From Nocardiopsis sp. NRRL B-16309 (GTDB lineage: Bacteria > Actinomycetota > Actinomycetes > Streptosporangiales > Streptosporangiaceae): a stretch of 64,000 nucleotides of DNA. Below are positions 53,942-62,018 of this stretch, piece by piece. Made by a program: the position numbers and the translations under genes. Under the pieces are notes generated by a model. That model worked only from the letters and a program-made list of their open reading frames with translations, ran no database searches and was not told where the DNA came from. The first letter of the stretch is position 1. Each line of letters opens with the position of its first letter. The stretch spans positions 1 through 64,000 of the forward strand of contig NZ_LGEC01000059.1 in the NCBI RefSeq assembly GCF_001279585.1. The letters are read 5' to 3'.

Positions 53942-54342
53942 TCGGTGGCAAGATCCTGACCGCGTCCGCACTGAACGCCTGGGCAGAAGGCTCGGTCTAC
54001 ATGTCCGCCCTGGTCGGCGTCGCCCAACGCCGTGTCATCCCGCTTCACGTCCCGACACTGGCACTGGCCGCCGGCTTGCACACCGTGGCGCCTGTCCGCG
54101 CGGCCGGAGTCGAGGAGCGCTTGGACGGGCCGATCTTCACCTTCGGCCACGTCGACAGGGACACGGCGGCAGCGGTCGCACGCATCGCCACCCGTTGGCA
54201 AGACGACGGCCTGACGTTGGCTGACGCCCATGCCGTCCATGAAGCGATGACCCGCTATGCCGGCTGGCCGATCGTCACGACTTCCCCTGCGCAAGAGTGG
54301 GAGCGCTACCTGCCCGACACCCCGGTCGAGACGCTTCCTTAA
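53938..54342 (+). CDS. PIN-like toxin, possibly degenerate
   Basis: 134 aa, coupled to the antitoxin. The start GKILTASALNAWAEGSVYMSA resembles a PIN domain opening (normally ILDxSAL), but the first catalytic Asp is replaced by Thr. PTLALAAGL stands where PIN proteins usually have an acidic residue. Near the end ADAHAVHEAM and WPIVTTSPAQEW resemble the last PIN motifs. Either an inactive VapC-like protein or a divergent family whose acidic residues lie elsewhere. Confidence 0.65.
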   Translation: MIGGKILTASALNAWAEGSVYMSALVGVAQRRVIPLHVPTLALAAGLHTVAPVRAAGVEERLDGPIFTFGHVDRDTAAAVARIATRWQDDGLTLADAHAVHEAMTRYAGWPIVTTSPAQEWERYLPDTPVETLP

Positions 54343-54419
54343 GTGCGGACCACGCGTCCGTGATGCTTACGGAACAAGGGGAGGTCGCGAGCTGAATCGG
54401 CTCTGAGAGCCGCTCTGCT

Positions 54420-55505
54420 TCATCGAGTGCGCCACAGCGGCGCCACGTAACGGTCAGGGTCGATCTCTGCCAGACGGCCGCGTAGCTCTTCGTCAGAGGC
54501 GGAAAGCCCCAGCGCTTCCGCGATCCGCCGGGAGGTCACGTAGTCGGACCCGCGTTCGGCCGCTGCCTCACTGAATCCCCTCAGCCTGTCGGCGAAGCCT
54601 TTCCTCGTGCCCTGGCGAACACCGGTGTCGGACAGCCGCCGAGCCTTGACCCGCTCGAACTCGATCTCGGAACGCCCTGTCACCGCGATGACCGCCTCTT
54701 CCGCTGCAGAGAGCGATGACGTGCCGCTCATAGCCCGTGCACACCCGCTGAGTGCGATCACGTCCTCCAACGGCAGCCACAGATAGCCAGCGCTGAGCTC
54801 CGTCAATTCGGCGTGCAGTCCCTCTCCACGTACCTCCACGGTGCCCCGGGCCCCACGGGCCGCCGCCGCGAGCATGCCAGTGGCCTCGGAGGGATGCCAG
54901 CGCAGAATCGAAGTGAACTCCCCCACATGCCGCCGCTCGATAACGCGCCACTCAGCGGCCCTCGAGTTGGCCATGACCTCGGGCTCGGACAGCTCTCCGT
55001 CTAGGCCCGGACCGAGCACACTCACGTGGACAGGCCGGTCGATCGCCGCACAAGCAGAGAGAACCAGGGCATCCGCCAGCGGGCTACGAAGTCCGGCTTC
55101 GTTTCCTCGCGCGAGGGCATCACCACCGACATCGACCACGATGACCTCATCGACTTGGAAGGCGTCGACCGCTTCGACCAGCTGCTTTCGGAGGCTGATC
55201 TCACCGCCGTGGGGGTCCAACAGGACGAGCGGACGCCCCAGGTCGCCAGAGAGCCTCGGAAGGGTGGACCCGGACGGCGAAACCGGGGAAGTCCGTGCGG
55301 TCACGAGTGCGCAGTCAGGAGTTCGCCATGTCAACCCATGGAAGGAACCTGTGCCGCGAGGACCGGGAAGGGGGTCGACCCGCAGACGCTCCCAGGCGAA
55401 CGTGGCGATGACTGTTTCTTCGATGGCGAGTCCCAGGCTCCGCGCCAGAATTGCAGCTCCCAGAGCATCGCCGCCACCGCCGGCCGCCACAAGCAAAAAG
55501 GTCAT
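54420..55505 (-). CDS. DUF1152 protein
   Basis: 361 aa of the DUF1152 type: FLLVAAGGGGDALGAAILA at the N-terminus (Gly-rich nucleotide-like loop), VDEVIVVDVGGDALARGNE, SPLADALVLSACAAI and VSVLGPGLDGELS. No membrane segment. In other genomes the family is often near natural-product or transport genes, but its function is unknown. Here it is cargo on the element, leftward, with no partner on its strand. Confidence 0.82.
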   Translation of the reverse strand: MTFLLVAAGGGGDALGAAILARSLGLAIEETVIATFAWERLRVDPLPGPRGTGSFHGLTWRTPDCALVTARTSPVSPSGSTLPRLSGDLGRPLVLLDPHGGEISLRKQLVEAVDAFQVDEVIVVDVGGDALARGNEAGLRSPLADALVLSACAAIDRPVHVSVLGPGLDGELSEPEVMANSRAAEWRVIERRHVGEFTSILRWHPSEATGMLAAAARGARGTVEVRGEGLHAELTELSAGYLWLPLEDVIALSGCARAMSGTSSLSAAEEAVIAVTGRSEIEFERVKARRLSDTGVRQGTRKGFADRLRGFSEAAAERGSDYVTSRRIAEALGLSASDEELRGRLAEIDPDRYVAPLWRTR

Positions 55506-55735
55506 CTCAAAAGACTAGCGGTGTGGTCGACTACGAGTGCCCATTTTCCACGAACCACACCGGAGCCCTGGCCCTCGTTCCGCTCCCCGAGTTCCCCTGT
55601 CAACAAGAGGAAGCTCAGACGATCCAGCGCATGCACTCAACAGGAACAACGCACCCCCCAATGGCTAGCTCGACAGGATCTGCCACATTCCCGGGGCAGC
55701 TTGGGCATGAAGCTCGTGTTCCTCAGTGAGACGCC

Positions 55736-55767
55736 AGAGCCCGCTGTGAACCTTCACAGCGGGCTCT
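55736..55767. terminator. 15-bp stem terminator
   Basis: Perfect arms agagcccgctgtgaa and its complement (55736-55750, 55753-55767), 14 bp beyond the stop of the leftward 106-aa gene. The 275-bp gap from 55506 otherwise holds no gene. Confidence 0.7.
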
Positions 55768-55780
55768 ACTAAAACTCAGC

Positions 55781-56101
55781 TCAAGTAGCTTTTAGAACGA
55801 CTGCATCACCTTCGTCCGAGATGACGTAACGCCCCTCGGTATCAAGCTCGTTAAGCGCGTCCCAACGAATGACGCGATCGGCGTAACTGGCCCCCCAGCC
55901 GTTCTGTCCCACACGCCACTGCCTGCCGTCGTACCAGAGTTGGCGGTGGTCACCGACCGCTAGCGTGAGTTCGTGGGCTTCTTCAACGAAGGGATGCACT
56001 CCTGCCACTGAAGAACCGTGCACATAGTGAACGGAGATCCCCGGATCCGCTGCAACCGATTCCTCGGCAGGGTCATGGACGGTAGTGCGAATGGTGATCA
56101 C
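55781..56101 (-). CDS. Hypothetical protein, 106 aa
   Basis: GTG start overlapping the GNAT stop (GTGA). Reads MITIRTTVHDPAEESVAADP and later LWYDGRQWRVGQNGW. Soluble, beta-rich, with no cysteines. Family not recognised. Third gene of the gntR-GNAT operon. Confidence 0.7.
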   Translation of the reverse strand: MITIRTTVHDPAEESVAADPGISVHYVHGSSVAGVHPFVEEAHELTLAVGDHRQLWYDGRQWRVGQNGWGASYADRVIRWDALNELDTEGRYVISDEGDAVVLKAT

Positions 56102-56613
56102 TGTGCACTCCTTGAAGGTGCTTTAGTTCTGAATTCGAAGAGGGCGCCACTGTTCCGCCCAGGAATGCGCATGGTCCGCAGGTGCGCCCATCCTCGCTCC
56201 CTGTAATACTTGTGCAGCCCCTCGTTGGTTGCCCAGGCATCTAGTCGAACCGCTTCATACCCTAAGGAATAAGCCCGCTGGACCGCCCAATCCAATAGCC
56301 ATCCTCCGACCCCTGACACACGCCCTGCCAGCTTACTCAGGTACAATGCGGGCACCTTTTGCTCATCGGGTGTCCAAAAATCTTGGTCGGGTCTATCGTT
56401 CAGAGAAACGGTAGCAATAAGATTCCCAACGGCGTCATGCACAACGAATGTCTCGCCCCGCTGGATCATGGGGAGCATGCGTTCCGAGTTCATCCAACCA
56501 GGATGCCACTGGCTGATACCGCGCTCCCGCAGTTGATCCGCAGCGTAGTTGAGAAGATCGACTACGCCTTCCGTGTCCTCGGGCGCCGCAGAACGAATTC
56601 TCCACTGAGTCAT
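56098..56613 (-). CDS. GNAT-family N-acetyltransferase
   Basis: 171 aa with the GNAT fold: RIRSAAPEDTEGVVDLLN start, the acetyl-CoA loop region LAGRVSGVGGWLLDWAVQRA (motif A, slightly atypical) and RLDAWATNEGLHKYYRERGW (motif B). Its start overlaps the GntR stop (ATGA). The substrate is unknown. Co-expression with the element's regulator hints at a maintenance or resistance role. Confidence 0.85.
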   Translation of the reverse strand: MTQWRIRSAAPEDTEGVVDLLNYAADQLRERGISQWHPGWMNSERMLPMIQRGETFVVHDAVGNLIATVSLNDRPDQDFWTPDEQKVPALYLSKLAGRVSGVGGWLLDWAVQRAYSLGYEAVRLDAWATNEGLHKYYRERGWAHLRTMRIPGRNSGALFEFRTKAPSRSAQ

Positions 56614-57368
56614 GCTGGCAGCTCGTAGATCAATTCGATCGTGTCGCCCGGCCATGTGTGCCGACTGACCTTTACAGGCCGATCACCTACATAGCCAATG
56701 CGGTGTTGAACCAGCACCGAAACGCCCGCTCCAATGCGGAGCTTTCGAGCTTCCTCGGGTGTCGGCGGCCGCCAACGTAGGTGGTCGCGGTAGCGCGTCT
56801 GAACGAGACCGCGCTCTGCCATCAAGGCCACAACCCCTTGTGGCACGTCGGCCGGATCGAGGATCTCGGCTACCTCTTGCACCATGTCCATCGGATAGTA
56901 GGTGTCGGCCAGGTTGCTCGGCTCACCATCCAACGTGCGCAAGCGCCGCCGCACCGCGACCGACTCTCCCTCATTGAGACCAAGGTAGCCAGCGATCTCC
57001 GCGTCAGCGTGAACGACCCCGACCTCAATCTGCTGCCCCGGGGCACGCCCGTGTTCTTGGCTGTCACTCACCCACGCATCGACCCCCGCAGCCTTCCGGT
57101 GATCGATCTGCTCACTCCTGCTGGCATGGATCGGCAGGATCCTTAGATCCCGGACTCGACGGCCCGCTCGGGTGCTCCCAGGGGTGATCAACCCTTCGGT
57201 GACGAGCTGCTCCAAGGCCCGTACTGCAGTACCTCGACTGATCTGCTGATCGCGAGCCAGATCCCGCTCCGTCGGGACCAACTCCCCAGGTGCCAGGTCA
57301 CCCGACCTGATCTTCTCACGCAGCAGCTCTGCCACCTGCGCGTATAGAGGCGGCTCACGAAGCGTCAT
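56610..57368 (-). CDS. GntR-family (UTRA) regulator, KorSA-like
   Basis: 252 aa. N-terminal winged HTH (YAQVAELLREKIRSGDLAPGELVPTERDLARDQQ to ISRGTAVRALEQLV, about 9-60) and a C-terminal UTRA domain. AICEs typically encode a regulator of this type that silences transfer genes. It is divergent from the rightward element operon, and the gap carries two mirror-image 16-bp operators (57395-57410, 57452-57467), so autoregulation and control of both directions are likely (inference). Confidence 0.88.
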   Translation of the reverse strand: MTLREPPLYAQVAELLREKIRSGDLAPGELVPTERDLARDQQISRGTAVRALEQLVTEGLITPGSTRAGRRVRDLRILPIHASRSEQIDHRKAAGVDAWVSDSQEHGRAPGQQIEVGVVHADAEIAGYLGLNEGESVAVRRRLRTLDGEPSNLADTYYPMDMVQEVAEILDPADVPQGVVALMAERGLVQTRYRDHLRWRPPTPEEARKLRIGAGVSVLVQHRIGYVGDRPVKVSRHTWPGDTIELIYELPA

Positions 57369-57394
57369 ACCTGTCTCCCCTGCCCGAGCTGATC

Positions 57395-57467
57395 TTTGGC
57401 CTAGTCCAAACGTAGCAAACGCTTGACGCCTTGCTACCTCACATGCTTCTATTTGGACTAGGCCAAA
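57395..57467. promoter_or_regulatory. Paired GntR operators and divergent promoter
   Basis: TTTGGCCTAGTCCAAA (57395-57410) and its exact reverse complement TTTGGACTAGGCCAAA (57452-57467), with a further half site near 57471-57485. Between them is a GTAGCAA...TTGCTAC dyad (57412-57437) and a rightward -35-like TTGACG (57423). Confidence 0.8.
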
Positions 57468-57632
57468 CAGTCCAACGATTTGGCCCAGGGAAATATTCCC
57501 TAGTGTTCGGTAGCGGACTCCGCTTCACCCCAGGTGAGGCGCGTGGAAGCCCGAAGCACATGAGCTTTCACAAGCCCTTGAGGCACATAGTGCGCAAGCC
57601 CTGACCCCACCCCGAGCAGACAAGGGGCGGCG

Positions 57633-57776
57633 ATGGGAAGACGTGGTCACGGCACCCCGACAAGGGTGCGCCGCCCGGCAGAGGCCGGCGGTACGGAATG
57701 GCCGCGCATCACACGCACCCCCTGCGGGTGCCTGTCCAGCCCCACCGACCGCCAACAGGCGGCCGCCCGGGGCTGA
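57633..57776 (+). CDS. Candidate 47-aa micro-protein
   Basis: ATG 57633 after AAGGGGCGGCG. It reads MGRRGHGTPTRVRRPAEAGG with a later CGC cysteine pair and ends AAARG. Basic. It is the first possible gene of the rightward element operon. It could be non-coding leader. Confidence 0.4.
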   Translation: MGRRGHGTPTRVRRPAEAGGTEWPRITRTPCGCLSSPTDRQQAAARG

Positions 57777-57840
57777 GGCAGGGACCGCAGGGTCCACCCG
57801 GCCTCGCGCCAGCACCACCACCGCGGAAAGGACTCACACC

Positions 57841-58137
57841 ATGCTGACACCCCCCAACGAGGACACCGTCTACTCGATCATCAAGGCCCTCGGCCGGGAG
57901 ATCTGGAGTAGCAGCCCCACGCCCGCCGGCCTGCTGGTCGCCCTGTCCACCGACGGCACCTCCGTCGTCGCCGCGGCGCTGCGGAGCAGCGGCTACACCG
58001 TGACCAAGGTCGCCTCCAACACCGTGATGGTCGGCGGTGTGGACCACCTCGTGCTCCTGGAAGCACAGATCGCCGCTCTCCAGACCGAGCGCGACCGGCT
58101 GATGGCCGCCCGCCTGGAGACGGAGGCCGTCCGATGA
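57841..58137 (+). CDS. Element hypothetical protein, 98 aa
   Basis: ATG 57841 with GGAAAGGA upstream. It has a helical start (PPNEDTVYSIIKALGREIW), an alternating middle (GYTVTKVASNTVMVGGVDHL) and a coiled C-terminus (LEAQIAALQTERDRLMAARLE). Family not recognised. Its stop overlaps the next start (ATGA). Confidence 0.72.
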   Translation: MLTPPNEDTVYSIIKALGREIWSSSPTPAGLLVALSTDGTSVVAAALRSSGYTVTKVASNTVMVGGVDHLVLLEAQIAALQTERDRLMAARLETEAVR

Positions 58138-58703
58138 ACTGGGTGCACCGCTCCTGCATCGAGCAGATCCGCGCCCGGGAGAGCGAGGTGCGCGAGGACC
58201 AACGGGAGATGTACCGCCTGACCGGTGAGGGCATGCGGCTGCGAGCTGAGCGAGACGAGGCCGTATCCGCACGGTGGGACGCGGCCGGGGAGGCCGAGGT
58301 CCTCCGTGACCCGGTCACGGTCCTGGAGAAGGAGCTGGCCGAGCGCAGGCACGCCGACAGCGAGCCCGCCCGGCGCCGGGCCCGCGCGGCCTGGCGGACC
58401 CTGTGGCGGGTGCCGGCGATCTCGTGGCACCCCTCCGCGCAGGAGTACGAGGCCGAGCAGGCCACCCGGGCGGCCGCCGCCCAGGCCATCCTCGCGATGC
58501 CGCTCAACCTGTTCGCAGGGGAGCTGACCTACAGGGGCGGCTCCTACTACCTGGACAGCACGCCGCTGCACCTGCCCGGCCCCGACCCCTACGGCTGTGG
58601 CCCGGACAAGGAGGCGCTGCTGCAGGACCGCTACGGCCTGACCCGCGAGGAGATCAGCGCCGCGATGGACGAGGACCGCGAGCGTCGCGCCAACGCGGCC
58701 TGA
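58134..58703 (+). CDS. Element hypothetical protein, 189 aa, coiled coil
   Basis: 189 aa, translationally coupled to the previous gene. The first 75 residues are strongly charged and helical (REDQREMYRLTGEGMRLRAE), probably a coiled coil. The rest includes a Trp-rich segment (AAWRTLWRVPAISWHP) and the C-terminal YGLTREEISAAMDEDRERR. No membrane segment. Unknown function. Confidence 0.7.
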   Translation: MNWVHRSCIEQIRARESEVREDQREMYRLTGEGMRLRAERDEAVSARWDAAGEAEVLRDPVTVLEKELAERRHADSEPARRRARAAWRTLWRVPAISWHPSAQEYEAEQATRAAAAQAILAMPLNLFAGELTYRGGSYYLDSTPLHLPGPDPYGCGPDKEALLQDRYGLTREEISAAMDEDRERRANAA

Positions 58704-58795
58704 ACCCCCTGAGACCTACCCCATGAGATGAGCCCGCCCGGGATCGCACCCCGAGCGGGCTCCTGCACATCCACCCACCTGCAAGGAGAGATCAG

Positions 58796-59137
58796 ATGTA
58801 CGAGGACGAGCCTACCTACCGCGACCCGCTCGACACGATCGAAGACCTTCTGGCGATCCGCGAGCACAGCCCGCGGTTCTGGGACGCCGACACGGCCGAG
58901 CAGGCAACCACCGACCCCTACGACCACCCCTCCTGGGATGTCGCCGACGCCCTGGCCGAGGACGGCTGGGACGACCCGGCCGCCGCGATCGAGGTCCGCG
59001 AACTCCTGGCCGGCACCCTCACCGCCTGGCCGCTGGTGCGCGACGTCGACCAGATCCCGGTGCTCGTGTCCGTTGACGGCTCCGGGCTCTGGCCCGCCGC
59101 CGGCGACTACGGCGAGGAGGAGGTGTGGGCCGCGTGA
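58796..59137 (+). CDS. Element hypothetical protein, 113 aa
   Basis: 113 aa, very acidic (MYEDEPTYRDPLDTIEDLLA), resembling small DNA-mimic or adaptor proteins in charge but with no recognisable domain. A ribosome-binding site (AAGGAGAG) precedes ATG 58796. It begins a run of five genes each overlapping the next by 4 nt. Confidence 0.7.
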   Translation: MYEDEPTYRDPLDTIEDLLAIREHSPRFWDADTAEQATTDPYDHPSWDVADALAEDGWDDPAAAIEVRELLAGTLTAWPLVRDVDQIPVLVSVDGSGLWPAAGDYGEEEVWAA

Positions 59138-59256
59138 GCGCCCTGCTGACTTGGGCTTCGAGCGTGGTCTACATCCACTGCGGCATGGAGATGCAGTGGA
59201 ACACCTTCCGAGCCTGCTACGAGTGCGCCTCCCCGACCTGCGGGAGCACGCGATGA
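59134..59256 (+). CDS. 40-aa cysteine-containing micro-protein
   Basis: GTG overlapping the previous stop (GTGA); ends overlapping the next ATG. Four cysteines (IHCGMEM, ACYECASPTC) in a spacing that could bind zinc. A hydrophobic start (LLTWASSVVYIH). Too short for family recognition. The coupled position supports it being real. Confidence 0.6.
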   Translation: MSALLTWASSVVYIHCGMEMQWNTFRACYECASPTCGSTR

Positions 59257-59369
59257 CCGACCTCCAGTTCCACATCAGCAACTGCACCGCGTGCCAGCGC
59301 GGGCTGGCCTGCCTGACCCGGCAGATGATCAGCTCCCTGCGAGCCGCCCTGGCGGGGTGGTGGCAGTGA
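59253..59369 (+). CDS. 38-aa cysteine-containing micro-protein
   Basis: ATG within the ATGA overlap; stop overlapping the next GTG. Three cysteines in NCTACQRGLAC, then an amphipathic helix. A possible zinc knuckle. Unknown function. Supported mainly by its coupling. Confidence 0.58.
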   Translation: MTDLQFHISNCTACQRGLACLTRQMISSLRAALAGWWQ

Positions 59370-59521
59370 TCGGACTGATCATCGCCGCCGCGATCGTCCT
59401 GGTCGTCGCGGTCCCGGTGCTCCTGATCGCCCTCACTGGCGGCCCCAGGACTCTGTTCGCCGAACACACCCTGCCCGAACCCGCCCGAACCCGACGCGCC
59501 CCGAGGAGGGCTGACCGATGA
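59366..59521 (+). CDS. 51-aa single-TM micro-protein
   Basis: GTG in a GTGA overlap. One membrane helix (IGLIIAAAIVLVVAVPVLLIA) then a basic tail (ARTRRAPRRADR). A small membrane protein typical of the spread region of actinobacterial conjugative elements (inference). Confidence 0.62.
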   Translation: MIGLIIAAAIVLVVAVPVLLIALTGGPRTLFAEHTLPEPARTRRAPRRADR

Positions 59522-60558
59522 CCACCACTCACCCGATCCCGTCCGGGCCGCGCACGCGGCCCCTGCTGATCGCCGCCTCCATCCCGTCCGTGCTCTCGCT
59601 GGCGTGGACGGCCTGGTCGGTGGCGGACATGATCCCTGCCCCGTGGCCGGTCGCCATGGCCGCCGGCATCGCCTTGGACGTGGCGCTGGTCGCCGCGGTG
59701 GCGATCGCGTGGGTGGCGCCCTCGATCGCTCGGGGCGCCCAGGCCGCGTCCTGGCTCATCGCCGGTGTGGCCGCGGCCGCGATCGCGATCCACTCCTGGC
59801 CGATCTCTCCGGCGCTGGCGCTGATGGCGGCCGTGCCGCTGATATCCAAGGCGCTGTGGCACCTGGCGCTGTCGGCGAAGGCCTCCGGTGAGGCCGCAGC
59901 CGCCGCAGCCGCAGCCCACGCGGCCGAGCAGGCCGCCAAGGAGCGGGCCGAGGCCGAGCGCAAGAACCGGCGCCTGTCCACGGGCCTGACCGAGGACCAG
60001 GAGGCCGAGCTGGCCGAGCTGGAGCGCCAGCGCGCCTACACCGAGGCCAAGGCGGCCAAGGCCCTGGCGTTGGCCGAGGCCCAGGCGAAAGCCGCGCAGG
60101 AGGAGCGCCTGGCCGAGATCCGCCGCCGGGCCGAGACGCAGATGGCCACGGACGAGGCCACCGCGCAGATCCACGTCAAGCGCGCTGAGCTGGCTCAGCA
60201 GATCCAGTTGGCCGCCCCGGTCTACACCGCGACCGAGATCTCCGCCGGCCCCCGGGTGCCCGACGACCCGTCCGGCCTTGACGATCTGCCGCCCGGCACG
60301 GCACCGGTAGCGGGGTTCGGGTTCTCGCAGACGCCCCCGGCGCGGGGTGTCCACCCCGCTGAGGAGCACGTGCCCAGGGTGCCCACCCCCGGTGAGGCTC
60401 CGCTCAGCGAGGGCGAGCGCAACCGTCGTGCGGTCCTGGCCGCCTACGAGCGCCTGGCGGCGGACGGCAGCGCGCCGTCGGTGTCGGCCGTGGCCACCGA
60501 GGCCGGTGTCAGCCGCCGTACGGTCAACCGCCACCTGCCCCCCGAGATGAAGTCCTGA
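59518..60558 (+). CDS. SpdB/DUF2637-like transfer protein
   Basis: 346 aa. About four membrane helices (residues 15-115) as in DUF2637, a long Ala/Glu/Lys coiled coil (about 120-240), a Pro-rich linker and a C-terminal HTH (VATEAGVSRRTVNRHL). SpdB-type proteins help plasmid DNA spread between septal compartments in mycelial actinomycetes. The assignment is by architecture and context. ATG overlaps the previous stop. Confidence 0.78.
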   Translation: MTTTHPIPSGPRTRPLLIAASIPSVLSLAWTAWSVADMIPAPWPVAMAAGIALDVALVAAVAIAWVAPSIARGAQAASWLIAGVAAAAIAIHSWPISPALALMAAVPLISKALWHLALSAKASGEAAAAAAAAHAAEQAAKERAEAERKNRRLSTGLTEDQEAELAELERQRAYTEAKAAKALALAEAQAKAAQEERLAEIRRRAETQMATDEATAQIHVKRAELAQQIQLAAPVYTATEISAGPRVPDDPSGLDDLPPGTAPVAGFGFSQTPPARGVHPAEEHVPRVPTPGEAPLSEGERNRRAVLAAYERLAADGSAPSVSAVATEAGVSRRTVNRHLPPEMKS

Positions 60559-60572
60559 TCGCCCCACCTACT

Positions 60573-60620
60573 GGGCACCCCTGGGCACCCCCGCTGATCT
60601 GCGGGTGCCCAGGGGTGCCC
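60573..60620 (+). terminator. Long hairpin after the SpdB-like gene
   Basis: Arms of 22 and 20 nt built on a GGGCACCCCTGGGCACCC repeat, loop 6 nt, 15 bp after the stop. It is probably a partial terminator, since further element genes follow. The 342-bp gap also has a ggcgccgcgcgaacc direct repeat (about 60690 and 60733) and no gene. Confidence 0.7.
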
Positions 60621-60848
60621 ACCACTCGCTCCGGCGGGTGCGCACGCCCTCCCGGCCCCTCGGTCGGGTGGGTGTGCGCACCGCTCCGGCGCCGCGCGAA
60701 CCAGTGCCGCCCCATTTGCCGTGGGTGAGCTGGCGCCGCGCGAACCGGCCACGGTGCTGTTCGAGCACACCCCTCAGCCACGAAGGAGGTTCCGATCAGC
60801 CCAACGATCCGAAGCCGTGCCCCGCCCGTGCGGGGCCACCACGTTCAC

Positions 60849-60880
60849 GGGCCGCCGCCCTCTTGCCCGGGCGGCGGCCC
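60849..60880 (+). terminator. Hairpin in the leader of the RRQRL gene
   Basis: Perfect 12-bp arms (60849-60860, 60869-60880) end 20 bp before the GTG at 60901. It may attenuate entry into this gene rather than end the operon. Confidence 0.5.
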
Positions 60881-60900
60881 CTCCCCTGGAAGGACCCCCT

Positions 60901-61299
60901 GTGGCTAGCCGTTTCTACGACCCCGACGGCACCAAGTACGGCACCCCGACCTACCCGAGGAACCTCGCACCCCGCGGACTGGCGACGAAAAAGCAGCTCC
61001 GGCGGCTCGGGCTGAGGCCCGGCGGCCAGGAGCCGGTCGCACAGCTCGCCTGGCGATCGCGGTCGCGCTGCGGCGGAGCCCGCGACGGCTACCGGCTGGC
61101 CTGGCTCTACCACGTGCACCTGGCCCGGCCGGTGCGCCCGATGACCCCGGCCCGCGAACAGGCCCTGGCCCGGGCCCTGCTGGCCCGACACACCTGCCGC
61201 GACTGCGGCGAGATCCACCCCTACTGCCTGCCCACGTCCCTGGGCGGCGTCTGCCCGCCCGGGACCGGATGTGCCGCCGCCCCTGCGGTGGCGGCCTGA
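60901..61299 (+). CDS. RRQRL-type zinc-binding protein
   Basis: 132 aa resembling the RRQRL motif-containing zinc-binding proteins of actinobacterial elements. FYDPDGTKYGTPTYPRNLAPRGLATKKQLRRLGLRPGG at the start, then RLAWLYHVHLARPVRPMTPA and a C-terminal cysteine cluster (CRDCGE, YCLPTS, VCPPGTGC) likely to bind zinc. The diagnostic motif reads RRLGL here. GTG after GGAAGGA. Probably nucleic-acid-associated; role unknown. Confidence 0.78.
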   Translation: MASRFYDPDGTKYGTPTYPRNLAPRGLATKKQLRRLGLRPGGQEPVAQLAWRSRSRCGGARDGYRLAWLYHVHLARPVRPMTPAREQALARALLARHTCRDCGEIHPYCLPTSLGGVCPPGTGCAAAPAVAA

Positions 61300-61331
61300 C
61301 CTGCACACCTACGCACAGATGGGAGGGGCCG

Positions 61332-61985
61332 ATGGTCCCGCTGAACACCACCGCTGGCCGCGCCCCGGCGCGCGGCCGCCGTCCCCAGGACGCCCCGCGT
61401 TTGTCGGCGGTGCCATCCGGCCCCGTCCCGGGCCCGGACCGGGACGCAGCCGCTGCCCCGGCCGGGCTGCCCGACGCGCTGGCCCATGCGGTCCTGGGCT
61501 CCCAGGCCCCGCCCAAGGCGGCGCCGAAGGCGCCCGCGGCCGGCACGGACCAGTCCGCCGCGCGGGCGCCGGCGCCCGCTCCCGAGCGGGACCAGGCCGC
61601 AGAGCCCACGGCCCCGAAGGACGCCCCGACCAGCACCGACACCCCGACTGAGACCAGTGAGGAGACCGCCTTGGTCGCTGTGGAGAGCCCCAGCGCCGCT
61701 GAGGCCGAACGCGCCATCAAGTGGTTGGGCGTCACGTTCCGGCCGCCGGACGTGTGGCGCGAGCGCCAGCCGAGCCTGCGTGAGGAGTGGGCGTTCGTGA
61801 TGGACGGCTCGCACCTGCCCGAAGAGGGGCTGTGGCGGGCGCTGGCCCGCGGCTACGCCGCTCCCGCGATCGGGGTGATCACGGTGCTGCACTTCCTCAC
61901 CTGGGTCCTGCGGTCCCCGGCCCGCCACGCCACCGCCTGGGTCGTGGCCGCGCTGATCGCCGTGTCCGCCGCTCTCATGCTCTGA
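61332..61985 (+). CDS. Element membrane protein, 217 aa
   Basis: ATG after GGGAGGGG. A Pro/Ala-rich, low-complexity N-terminus (to about 115), a short folded part (AERAIKWLGVTFRPPDVWRE) and two C-terminal membrane helices (APAIGVITVLHFLTWVL, TAWVVAALIAVSAALML). Probably part of the transfer/spread machinery. Family not recognised. Confidence 0.7.
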   Translation: MVPLNTTAGRAPARGRRPQDAPRLSAVPSGPVPGPDRDAAAAPAGLPDALAHAVLGSQAPPKAAPKAPAAGTDQSAARAPAPAPERDQAAEPTAPKDAPTSTDTPTETSEETALVAVESPSAAEAERAIKWLGVTFRPPDVWRERQPSLREEWAFVMDGSHLPEEGLWRALARGYAAPAIGVITVLHFLTWVLRSPARHATAWVVAALIAVSAALML

Positions 61986-62018
61986 CCTGCACAAAACTCG
62001 TTCGAAAGGAGTCTTCAC

